From: Pseudoleptotrichia goodfellowii
GTDB lineage: Bacteria; Fusobacteriota; Fusobacteriia; Fusobacteriales; Leptotrichiaceae
Direction of reading: 5' to 3'
Assembly: GCF_007990505.1 (NCBI RefSeq)
Contig: NZ_AP019822.1
Span: 1,302,001-1,366,000 of the forward strand
Length of the DNA: 64,000 nt
Below, in pieces: positions 56,881 to 64,000 of the stretch. The notes beneath the pieces were generated by a model that had not been told where the DNA came from, ran no database searches, and saw only the letters and a program-made list of their open reading frames with translations. Each line of letters opens with the position of its first letter. Positions within the stretch are counted from its first letter, which is position 1. The position numbers and the translations under genes are program-made.

Positions 56881-58674
56881 TTATTTACTTGCTTTTATAG
56901 GCTCTTTAGCCGTCAATTCCCATTTATGTATTCCTTCACCTTTTGTAGCTTCATCAAGTCCTATATAATAATTTTTTACTCTTTTATTTACAGGTACTAC
57001 TCTGTATCTATAAGTTAGAGGCACTTCAACTGCTTGATCTATATAGTATTCCTGCCATTTTTTATATGCTTCGGCTTTATAGTTAGGATCTTCCAATGTT
57101 TTAGGACTCGCAACTTCAGCCATTAATTTATCATTTTCATCAGAAACAAATCTTGTAAGGTTAAATTGGGATTTTCTTCCTGCACCTTCTATAGGATTTA
57201 AGTTCGTTCCTACTGTCCATGCAGCAAAGAACACATCTATTTCAGGATCATCAGCCTGAACTTTATCATAAAAACTGTTAAATTCTATAAGTCTTCCTGT
57301 AGTTAATACAGCTTTTATTCCTATTTCTTTCCATTGTTGGATATAAAATTGTACCAATGGTTCAGCTATATCCCCTTGTGCCATTGCAGCTATTCTGACT
57401 TCAAAAGGTTTTCCGTCTTTATCTTCTCTAAATCCGTCACCGTCTTTATCTTTATATCCGGCTTCATCAAGTAATTTTTTAGCTTTTTCTTTATCATAAG
57501 GATAACCTTTTATGTCTTTTGAGAAATATTTTTTATAAACAGGCGGTACTGATGATGTTGCACTTTCTCTTAAACCGTCATAAAAAGCGTTTACCATTTG
57601 ATCTTTGTCAAGTCCGTAAGCAAGAGCCTGTCTTAATCTTACATCTGACATTTTTGCATTAGGATCTGTTATGTTTTCTCCTTTTACTTTATCATAATGC
57701 CCTACTTTGAATCCCATATATGAATAGTATAAATCCTGTCTTCCTAATATTTCCAAGTTATCGTAGTCTTTATACACTTTGTACTGCTCATTAGGCATTT
57801 GAATAACCATATCGTATTCTCCGGATTTTAGAGCTGTTGATATTGTATTAGAACCTACAACCTGAACTACTACTTTTTCTATTTTCGGTTTTCCTTTAAA
57901 ATAATACTCGTTAGCTTTTAATTCCAGACTTTCTCCCTGAACAGAGTTGGAAATAGTGTATGCACCCAAAGTTACTATTTTACTTCTTGATTTTTCAGAT
58001 TTTGGCAGATCTTTTATAGGTACATCTTTTAAATAATGTTTAGGCAATGCCGATCCCTGAAGTCCGTTTCCTACAGTATAAATACCCTGTCCTAATTCTG
58101 TAAATGATACTTCTACTGTTTTATCATCTATTTTTTTCAATCCTGAAATATTAGGTGCTTTTCCTTCGTGATACTCTTTCATACCTACTATTTTTAAGTC
58201 TTCATCATTATATCTTATTCCTGTGTAATCTTTATTTCCTACCACTTCATAAGCGTATATTACGTCATCTGCAGTCAAAGGCTGACCGTCAGACCATTTT
58301 ATTCCGTCTTTTATTTTTATTGTTGCCTTTTTATTCGAAGCGTCTACTGTTAATGTAGCCATTCCTGTATCTGTAACCTCAAAATTCTCATCTACATCAA
58401 AGATTTGACTATTAAAGAATGTTTCCAATATATATCCATCCGGACCATCTTCATATAATACCGGATTAAATAACCCTACAATAGGAGAATCTTTTACAAC
58501 TGCCACTTTCAGTACCGCATCTTTTACTGCAGGAGCATTATTGGAAGTTTCTACAGGAAACTTTGAAGTATCGGCTTTTTCGCCTCCTCCTTGGCTTTTT
58601 CTTTCGCCTGGACTGCAAGCTGTCAATAACATTAAAACAAATAGAACTAAAATAGTTCCTGTTCTTTTCATCAT
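56881..58674 (-). CDS. Oligopeptide-binding lipoprotein (SBP family 5), copy 4
   Basis: This is the fourth peptide-binding lipoprotein (597 aa), lipobox LLTAC (Cys20), and the one nearest the permease genes (51 bases after oppC), so it is perhaps the original partner. SBP_bac_5 landmarks are complete. Compared with copy 3 it differs mostly in N-terminal surface segments (NPVLYEDGPDGYILETFFNSQ), the part that often contacts ligand. Confidence 0.93.
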   Translation of the reverse strand: MMKRTGTILVLFVLMLLTACSPGERKSQGGGEKADTSKFPVETSNNAPAVKDAVLKVAVVKDSPIVGLFNPVLYEDGPDGYILETFFNSQIFDVDENFEVTDTGMATLTVDASNKKATIKIKDGIKWSDGQPLTADDVIYAYEVVGNKDYTGIRYNDEDLKIVGMKEYHEGKAPNISGLKKIDDKTVEVSFTELGQGIYTVGNGLQGSALPKHYLKDVPIKDLPKSEKSRSKIVTLGAYTISNSVQGESLELKANEYYFKGKPKIEKVVVQVVGSNTISTALKSGEYDMVIQMPNEQYKVYKDYDNLEILGRQDLYYSYMGFKVGHYDKVKGENITDPNAKMSDVRLRQALAYGLDKDQMVNAFYDGLRESATSSVPPVYKKYFSKDIKGYPYDKEKAKKLLDEAGYKDKDGDGFREDKDGKPFEVRIAAMAQGDIAEPLVQFYIQQWKEIGIKAVLTTGRLIEFNSFYDKVQADDPEIDVFFAAWTVGTNLNPIEGAGRKSQFNLTRFVSDENDKLMAEVASPKTLEDPNYKAEAYKKWQEYYIDQAVEVPLTYRYRVVPVNKRVKNYYIGLDEATKGEGIHKWELTAKEPIKASK

Positions 58675-58725
58675 TTTACCTCCAATTTTTATTTTATAAA
58701 TTTATAAAAATTATTTATTCTATAT

Positions 58726-59625
58726 TTATCCCAATCTTTGTCTTGCATCTGCGGCTCTTTTAAGTGCCTGTCCTACATAGTTTATACATAACATCATTAC
58801 TAGTATTAATATTGATGCCGGCATCCAAATCCAAGGCTTTGAAGACAACACTTCAGGGTTTGTAGCATAACCGACCAGCGTTCCCAAACTTGGAATTGAA
58901 GGCGGTAATCCGAATCCTAAGAAACTTAATCCTGTTTCTATTCCTATATTTCCTGCAAAAGCCAATGTTGAATCCACTATAATAATGGAGCTTATATTCG
59001 GCAGCATTTCTCTGAATATTATTTTAAAATCACTCGTTCCCATAGTTTTTGAAGCGTGAACATAATCTCTTCTTCCTTCGGACAAAGCCTTACTTCTTAT
59101 AAGTCTTGCAGTTCCTACCCAGTAAAATGCACTCATTATCATAATAAATGTAAAAATATTATATCTCGGAACTATTGTTATAAATACTATTACAAGCATC
59201 AGTGTAGGCAAAATCATAATAAAATCTATCAATCTCATTATAAGATCATCTACAACTCCGCCGTAATATCCGGCTATAAGCCCTACTATAATACCTAATC
59301 CTGAAGTCAATACTGTTACCGTAAATCCTATAATTATAGAGTTTCTTGCTCCTATTATAAGCTGTCCTAAAATATCACGTCCTCCATAATCGGCTCCAAG
59401 CCAGAATCCTTCTCCCGGTCTGGCATATTTATCAAGCAAACTTATCTTCATAACGTCTTCCTGATTTATAAGAGCTGCACTCACAAATATAATTACAAAC
59501 AATGTTACAAGCAATATTACCGAGCCCATTGCCAGTTTGTCTTTTTTTAACTCTCTTAATATAATACTTATTCCTGTAGGTTTTTCACCTATATTTTGAT
59601 TATCATTTTTTTTCTTCTTACTCAT
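58726..59625 (-). CDS. oppC: Oligopeptide ABC transporter permease OppC
   Basis: This is the second permease of the peptide importer (299 aa). It has the N-terminal OppC segment (ILRELKKDKLAMGSVILLVTLFVIIF), GADYGGRDILGQLIIGARNSIIIG near residue 77, and the EAA-type loop ARLIRSKALSEGRRDYVHASKTMGTSDFKIIFREMLPN near 170. There are six hydrophobic helices. It starts 10 bases after oppB. Confidence 0.94.
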   Translation of the reverse strand: MSKKKKNDNQNIGEKPTGISIILRELKKDKLAMGSVILLVTLFVIIFVSAALINQEDVMKISLLDKYARPGEGFWLGADYGGRDILGQLIIGARNSIIIGFTVTVLTSGLGIIVGLIAGYYGGVVDDLIMRLIDFIMILPTLMLVIVFITIVPRYNIFTFIMIMSAFYWVGTARLIRSKALSEGRRDYVHASKTMGTSDFKIIFREMLPNISSIIIVDSTLAFAGNIGIETGLSFLGFGLPPSIPSLGTLVGYATNPEVLSSKPWIWMPASILILVMMLCINYVGQALKRAADARQRLG

Positions 59626-59635
59626 TTTACACCGC

Positions 59636-60598
59636 CTACTCTATTCTTATTCGCGGATCTACTATACTTAAGATAATATCCGACAATAAACTTCCCAATA
59701 ATGTTAAAAATCCGAACAATAATATCAATGTCGTAACTACACTGTAATCTCTTGTAGAAATAGATGATATAAATAAGTTACCCATTCCCGGATAGCTGAA
59801 TATCATTTCAATAAATATCGAACCGCTTAATAATCCTGTTATTGAATATCCGAAAAATGCAGCTATCGGCAAAATCGAATTTCTGAATATATGTCTTGAA
59901 TAAACTACATTTTCAGGTACACCCTTACTTCTTGCAGTTTTTACATAATCAAGAGATTTCGCATCAATAACTTCATTTCTCAAGTATTGTATTGTTCCGG
60001 TTGTATTCAACAGTGCATAAGTTATAGCCGGAAGCATAATATGGTGTAACCTGTCTATAAAGTACTTGAATGAACCCGGTGTCAGCCCTATAGTAACAGA
60101 CCCTGTTGTCGGAAACCATCCTAAAGTATACCCGAAAAGCCACACCATAATAAGTGATAAAACGAATGTAGGTATTGCATAACTCACATAATTGTAAAAA
60201 GTAACTCCTTTATCGATTAACGAGTTTTGATGTCTCCCTGCTATCATTCCCAAAGGTATCGCTATTGAATATGTAAGTATCATACTTAAAAGTGATAATA
60301 TAAAAGTATTGTTTACCCTTTGTCCTACTAACGTACTGACAGGCAACTTATAAGCATAACTTAATCCGAAATCACCTTTAAAAGCTCTTGTCATCCATCT
60401 TATATATTGAACATGCCACGGATCATAAAATCCTGCTTTTCTTCTTAATTCTTCCAATACTGCGGGACTTGTTTGAGGTGTGATTAACCCTGTAAAAGGA
60501 TCTCCCGGCATTTTTTTAGCCAGTATAAATATTAATATACTTAATATAAATAATTGAGGTATCATTACCAATATTCTTCTTAATACCGTTTTCCACAT
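59636..60598 (-). CDS. oppB: Oligopeptide ABC transporter permease OppB
   Basis: This is the first permease (320 aa), BPD_transp_1 family. The N terminus VLRRILVMIPQLFILSILIFIL and PGDPFTGL are typical OppB/DppB features. The EAA loop reads LRNEVIDAKSLDYVKTARSKGVPENVVYSRHIFRNSILP near residue 210, and the end IVDPRIRIE is a family hallmark. It sits 1 base after oppF and 10 bases before oppC. Confidence 0.94.
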   Translation of the reverse strand: MWKTVLRRILVMIPQLFILSILIFILAKKMPGDPFTGLITPQTSPAVLEELRRKAGFYDPWHVQYIRWMTRAFKGDFGLSYAYKLPVSTLVGQRVNNTFILSLLSMILTYSIAIPLGMIAGRHQNSLIDKGVTFYNYVSYAIPTFVLSLIMVWLFGYTLGWFPTTGSVTIGLTPGSFKYFIDRLHHIMLPAITYALLNTTGTIQYLRNEVIDAKSLDYVKTARSKGVPENVVYSRHIFRNSILPIAAFFGYSITGLLSGSIFIEMIFSYPGMGNLFISSISTRDYSVVTTLILLFGFLTLLGSLLSDIILSIVDPRIRIE

Positions 60599-60599
60599 T

Positions 60600-61541
60600 T
60601 TACTGTTCTCCTCCTTTTACTTCATGTGCCAATGCCGCATAATGCGTATCGGATAATTTTTTCAAATCGTATACTTTTCCTTTTTCATCATAATATTCCA
60701 ATTCATTTGTCTTATATTCTTTTTCTACTGCCAGTCTTTTCTGCTTATTGGCTTCCCGATGATTAGGATTTACTTCGGGAATAGCCGCAATCAGCCTTTT
60801 TGTATAAATATGTTGCGGATTTTCATATATATCTTTCTTTTCTCCCGTTTCCACAAAACGTCCTCTGTACATTATGGAAATATGGTCGCACATGTGTTTT
60901 ACCACTCCAAGATCATGAGATATAAAAAGATAACTCAGTCCGAACTGATTCTGAATCTCTTTCATATAGTTCAATACTTGTGCCTGAACCGACAAATCCA
61001 GTGCCGAAACAGGCTCATCGGCGATAATAAGTTTCGGTTTTATTGCTACCGCTCTGGCAACTCCTATTCTCTGTCTCTGTCCTCCTGAAAATTCATGAGG
61101 ATATTTATATAACGCATCTTCTGTCATTCCTACTATTTCAAGTAGTTCCATTACTCTCGCTTTTTCTTCACGCTCCGTTAATTTTTCAAAATTTCTCAAC
61201 GGCTCTGCAATAATATCGATTATTCTTTTCTTAGGATTTAAACTTGACAGCGAATCCTGAAATATCATCTGAACATTCTGACTGTAATCGGATTTTCTTC
61301 CTATTTTTTTTGAAATAAGTTCGCCCTCATATTTTATTGTTCCGTCTTTTATTTTTTCAAGCCCTATAATAGCTTTTCCGATAGTGGATTTACCCGATCC
61401 CGATTCTCCTACAAGACCGTATGTTTTTCCTTTTTCAATATTCAGATCTATTCCGTCTACTGCATAGACATGATCAACTACTCTATTGAAAAACCCTCCA
61501 CGAATCGGATAATGGACTTTCAAATTCTTTATTTCAATCAT
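60600..61541 (-). CDS. oppF: Oligopeptide ABC transporter ATPase OppF
   Basis: This is the second ATPase of the peptide importer (313 aa). Walker A is GESGSGKST near residue 44, the signature is FSGGQRQRIGVARA near 151, Walker B is LIIADEPVSALD near 171, and the switch is ISHDLGVVKHM near 203. The C-terminal oligopeptide transporter tail (YENPQHIYTKRLIAAIPEVNP) is present. It starts 1 base after oppD. Confidence 0.94.
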   Translation of the reverse strand: MIEIKNLKVHYPIRGGFFNRVVDHVYAVDGIDLNIEKGKTYGLVGESGSGKSTIGKAIIGLEKIKDGTIKYEGELISKKIGRKSDYSQNVQMIFQDSLSSLNPKKRIIDIIAEPLRNFEKLTEREEKARVMELLEIVGMTEDALYKYPHEFSGGQRQRIGVARAVAIKPKLIIADEPVSALDLSVQAQVLNYMKEIQNQFGLSYLFISHDLGVVKHMCDHISIMYRGRFVETGEKKDIYENPQHIYTKRLIAAIPEVNPNHREANKQKRLAVEKEYKTNELEYYDEKGKVYDLKKLSDTHYAALAHEVKGGEQ

Positions 61542-61542
61542 T

Positions 61543-62583
61543 TTATACTTCCTCCGATTTCAAATTGTTTATATTTTTCTCATTACTTTCATCTTCTTTA
61601 AAATAAAAGTTTTTCCAGCAAGTACATCTTACAAAATGTCCCGGTGAAATTTCATGCAATTCAGGATTTTCTTCATGTTCTTCCTCTTTTATCCAAGGTA
61701 TTCTCGGAGCAAATCTGCATCCTTTTCTTTCCAAATTTTTCAAAGAAGGAACTGTTCCCTGTATTACGTGCAGTTTGTCAGTTTCACTGTCTAATTGAGG
61801 TATTGAATTAAGCAGCGATCTTGTATACGGGTGTTTCGGATTATTAAACAATTCGTCTACAGTAGCTATCTCCACAATCTGTCCTGCATACATAACCGCA
61901 ACTCTGTCCGCCATTTCGGCAACAACTCCCAAATCATGAGTTATAAGTATTATTCCTGCCTGTATTTCTTCCTGCAACGATTTCAACAAATCAAGTATTT
62001 GTGCCTGTATAGTAACATCAAGTGCCGTTGTAGGCTCATCAGCTATTATAATTTCAGGTTTACATGAAAGTGCAATGGCAGTCATAACACGTTGTCGCAT
62101 TCCTCCCGACAATTCATGAGGAAACTGTCTTGCAACTCTTTCAGGCTTTGGAATACCTACCTGCACAAGTAATTCCTGTACTCTTTTCTTTCTTTCGTCT
62201 TTATTCAGTTTAGTATGATAAATTAAGCCTTCTTCTATCTGTTCTTCCACTCTCATCAAAGGATTTAAAGCCGACAAAGGATCCTGAAATATCATTCCTA
62301 TCTCATTTCCCCTTACATCGTTATATTCGTTTTCAGTCAATTTCAGGAGATTTCTTCCTTTATAAAGAATTTCCCCTTCCGATTTTGTATTTATCGGATT
62401 GTGAAGTCCTATAATCGACGTTGCCAGTGTACTTTTTCCGCAGCCTGACTCTCCGACTATTGCCAATATCTCATTTTTCTGCAAATCGAGAGTAACATTA
62501 TCAACTGCCGGATAATACTCATCCTTAATACGAAAACTCGTGTATAAGTTGTTAATTTTCAGCAATGTTTTAGTTTCTTCCAC
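61543..62583 (-). CDS. oppD: Oligopeptide ABC transporter ATPase OppD
   Basis: This is the first ATPase (346 aa). Walker A is GESGCGKST near residue 41, the signature is [15 protein letters not shown] near 157, Walker B is [12 protein letters not shown], and the C-terminal oligopeptide domain has [19 protein letters not shown], followed by a Cys-containing tail (KGCRFAPR and VRCTCW), the kind that can hold an Fe-S cluster in some DppD-type ATPases. It is the first gene of the opp unit. Confidence 0.94.
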   Translation of the reverse strand: MEETKTLLKINNLYTSFRIKDEYYPAVDNVTLDLQKNEILAIVGESGCGKSTLATSIIGLHNPINTKSEGEILYKGRNLLKLTENEYNDVRGNEIGMIFQDPLSALNPLMRVEEQIEEGLIYHTKLNKDERKKRVQELLVQVGIPKPERVARQFPHELSGGMRQRVMTAIALSCKPEIIIADEPTTALDVTIQAQILDLLKSLQEEIQAGIILITHDLGVVAEMADRVAVMYAGQIVEIATVDELFNNPKHPYTRSLLNSIPQLDSETDKLHVIQGTVPSLKNLERKGCRFAPRIPWIKEEEHEENPELHEISPGHFVRCTCWKNFYFKEDESNEKNINNLKSEEV

Positions 62584-62638
62584 TATTCTTCTCCTCTTAT
62601 TTAATATTCAATCATTAAAATTAATTTTCTATATGCAT

Positions 62639-62665
62639 ATTATAACATATTTTATTATTTTTCAA
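62639..62665 (-). promoter_or_regulatory. Promoter of the opp unit
   Basis: TTGAAA (62660-62665) and TATAAT (62639-62644) are spaced by only 15 bases, 56 bases before the oppD start. No operator is evident. Confidence 0.6.
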
Positions 62666-62681
62666 TACTTTATTTTTCAAA

Positions 62682-62737
62682 AAAACACCTCTAAATACTA
62701 ACTTTTTCGCAAATGTTAAATATTTTAAAGGTGTTTT
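62682..62737 (-). terminator. Long hairpin ending the PTS gene transcript
   Basis: AAAACACCT (62682-62690) pairs with AGGTGTTTT (62729-62737), with further pairing inside (TAAATA / TATTTTA). It can end transcription from the PTS gene before the opp promoter. Between it and the PTS gene stop (62738-62883) I see nothing notable. Confidence 0.65.
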
Positions 62738-62883
62738 CTCAATTTTATATATTTTATATATTTTTATATATTATTTATTAATTCTTTTTCTCTGATAATC
62801 ATTCGTTTTGTTGCTCCGAACGCTTCCAAACCTTATATTACAAGGATTTCTATATTAACAACTTTTTCTAAATAATATATTAT

Positions 62884-64000
62884 CTATGCTTTTTTTATGT
62901 CTTTTTTTAATAGACCTAATAACACTGCCGATATAATACTTCCTACAGCTATTGCTACAAAATACATAATAAAATTATTACTTAATGCCATTACAAGCAC
63001 TCCCCCATGAGGAGCTCTTATTTTTATACCGAACAACATTGTCAATGCTCCTGATATTGCAGCACCTACTAGATTTGCAGGAATAACTCTTGTAGGATCT
63101 GCAGCTGCGTATGGAATAGCTCCTTCTGTAATAAACGATAATCCCATTACATAGTTTGTAAGTCCCGCTTCTCTTTCTTCTTCTGTAAATTTATTTTTGA
63201 ATAATGTCGATGCTAACGCTATCGCTAACGGAGGCACCATTCCTCCTGCCATAACCGCAGCCATTACTCCGCTTCCGCCTGTTGTCATAGTAGCAGCTAA
63301 TGTTCCTGTACCGAATACATAAGCAGCTTTATTTACAGGACCTCCCATATCTACAGCCATCATTCCTCCAAGTATTAGTCCTAACAGCACGGCACTTGAG
63401 CCGTTCATTGAGTTCAAATAGTTTGTCAACGCTGTATTGACTATTGAAACAATAGGATTTATTACTATTATCATTGCTAATCCTACAATTAATACTGATA
63501 ACACAGGATAAAACAGAATCATTTTCAAACCGTTCAATGATTTAGGCAATCCGCTTAGTGATTTTATCAAGAATTTAACAACTGCACCGGCAAATAATCC
63601 ACCAACTATTGCACCTAAAAATCCTGATCCTAAAGATGTAGCCAACGCACCTGCAACAAGTCCTGCGGTTAGTGCTGCCCTATCTCCCATACTGTACGCT
63701 ATATATCCTCCCAAAATAGGCACGAATAATCCGAATGCCTGACCTCCTATAGTCATAAGCATTTTAGCCAATGCCGCTTTCGATCCGAAGTCTTTCCCCG
63801 CATCGGTATTCCCCATTAATGTATCCACTAAGAATGCCAATGCTATCAGTATTCCTCCGCTTATTACAAGAGGCAACATATATGAAACTCCGCTCATCAA
63901 ATGTTTATACAATCCTGATTTTTCATTTGATTTTGAAGCACTTCCTTCTTCCGAAGCCGAAGCTGCATATTTAGGCAAATTCCCGTCCAATACTTTTTGG
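62884..64000 (-). CDS. fruA: Fructose-type PTS permease, EIIC part (5' end beyond window)
   Basis: This is the membrane part of a phosphotransferase-system fructose permease. At least 372 codons lie in the window and the frame is open to the right edge, so the visible TTG at 63990 is internal. The first 25 residues form a flexible linker (YAASASEEGSASKSNEKSG) of the kind that joins EIIB to EIIC in FruA. EIIC then begins at LYKHLMSGVSYMLPLVISGGILIALAFL and includes GGPVNKAAYVFG and ITEGAIPYAAADPTRVIP, both FruA-type landmarks. EIIA and EIIB would lie beyond the edge. Confidence 0.92.
   Translation of the reverse strand, partial: QKVLDGNLPKYAASASEEGSASKSNEKSGLYKHLMSGVSYMLPLVISGGILIALAFLVDTLMGNTDAGKDFGSKAALAKMLMTIGGQAFGLFVPILGGYIAYSMGDRAALTAGLVAGALATSLGSGFLGAIVGGLFAGAVVKFLIKSLSGLPKSLNGLKMILFYPVLSVLIVGLAMIIVINPIVSIVNTALTNYLNSMNGSSAVLLGLILGGMMAVDMGGPVNKAAYVFGTGTLAATMTTGGSGVMAAVMAGGMVPPLAIALASTLFKNKFTEEEREAGLTNYVMGLSFITEGAIPYAAADPTRVIPANLVGAAISGALTMLFGIKIRAPHGGVLVMALSNNFIMYFVAIAVGSIISAVLLGLLKKDIKKA

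Noticed and set aside
62200-62583. Fe-S cluster in OppD from its C-terminal cysteines
   Set aside because: Three cysteines are visible, but spacing does not match a defined four-ligand motif well enough; kept only as a remark.
63988-63990. TTG as the start of the PTS gene
   Set aside because: The frame is open to the window edge, there is no ribosome site, and the sequence here is the linker expected inside FruA.
1-64000. CRISPR array or cas genes, tRNA or rRNA genes
   Set aside because: No regularly spaced repeats, no cas-like proteins, and no tRNA- or rRNA-like folded sequences were found on either strand.

Overview
This window is AT-rich bacterial DNA. Its gene content (disA-radA-coaD-rnc, a fab cluster, HU, nucleoside and peptide ABC transporters, DtxR-type metal control), lipoprotein signals and diderm-anaerobe character suggest a host-associated fermentative member of the Fusobacteriota. 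Leptotrichia or a close relative is my best guess from gene style; no marker gene in the window proves it. Almost every gene lies on the minus strand.

Layout. 1-458 is the tail of an IS91-type (HUH, Y2) insertion sequence whose intact twin lies at about 22.78-24.22 kb. 0.5-5.0 kb is a manganese/zinc/iron ABC importer operon led by a DtxR-type repressor, with a clear palindromic operator. Its lipoprotein gene is split by a -1 frame change at an A AAA AAG heptamer. 5.3-9.4 kb is an unusual P1B-type metal ATPase locus in which four adjacent genes carry CxxC-less HMA-like domains. 9.4-18.6 kb is housekeeping: yqhQ, disA, radA, coaD, rnc, then fabF, acpP, fabD, fabH and rpmF, without fabG or plsX. 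18.8-22.7 kb holds an AlbA/Schlafen-type ATP-binding regulator, an orphan ABC_sub_bind lipoprotein and a DUF3290/DUF421 membrane pair.

24.3-27.5 kb encodes HU and a P2-type Ca2+ ATPase. 28.2-41.8 kb is a nucleoside salvage region. A BMP-type nucleoside ABC transporter (two permeases, a double ATPase and a lipoprotein) imports nucleosides. Two DeoD purine nucleoside phosphorylases, Cdd and a pyrimidine nucleoside phosphorylase split them. DeoB and DeoC then take (deoxy)ribose phosphate to acetaldehyde and glyceraldehyde-3-phosphate. Inserted in this region are a NUDIX hydrolase, a flavin-type oxidoreductase, an ArsM-like arsenite methyltransferase with an in-frame UGA at a conserved Cys position, and a plus-strand locus that looks like a decayed type I toxin-antitoxin module.

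41.9-50.6 kb holds uvrC, rapZ, rarA, a sensor-like HTH/HATPase/DUF4325 regulator with its own palindromic operator, an AhpF-like flavin reductase, a membrane protein and the decayed remains of its paralogue. 51.2-62.6 kb is an oligopeptide ABC system: OppD, OppF, OppB, OppC and four tandem paralogous peptide-binding lipoproteins. The window ends inside a fructose-type PTS permease gene.

The most interesting signals are the UGA-containing arsM with a candidate SECIS hairpin, the slippery-site split of the metal-binding lipoprotein, the par/fst-like antisense RNA locus at 33.0-33.25 kb, the multi-gene HMA array around the metal ATPase, a small dispersed intergenic repeat (two copies), and the IS91-like right ends that abut terminator hairpins at both sites.
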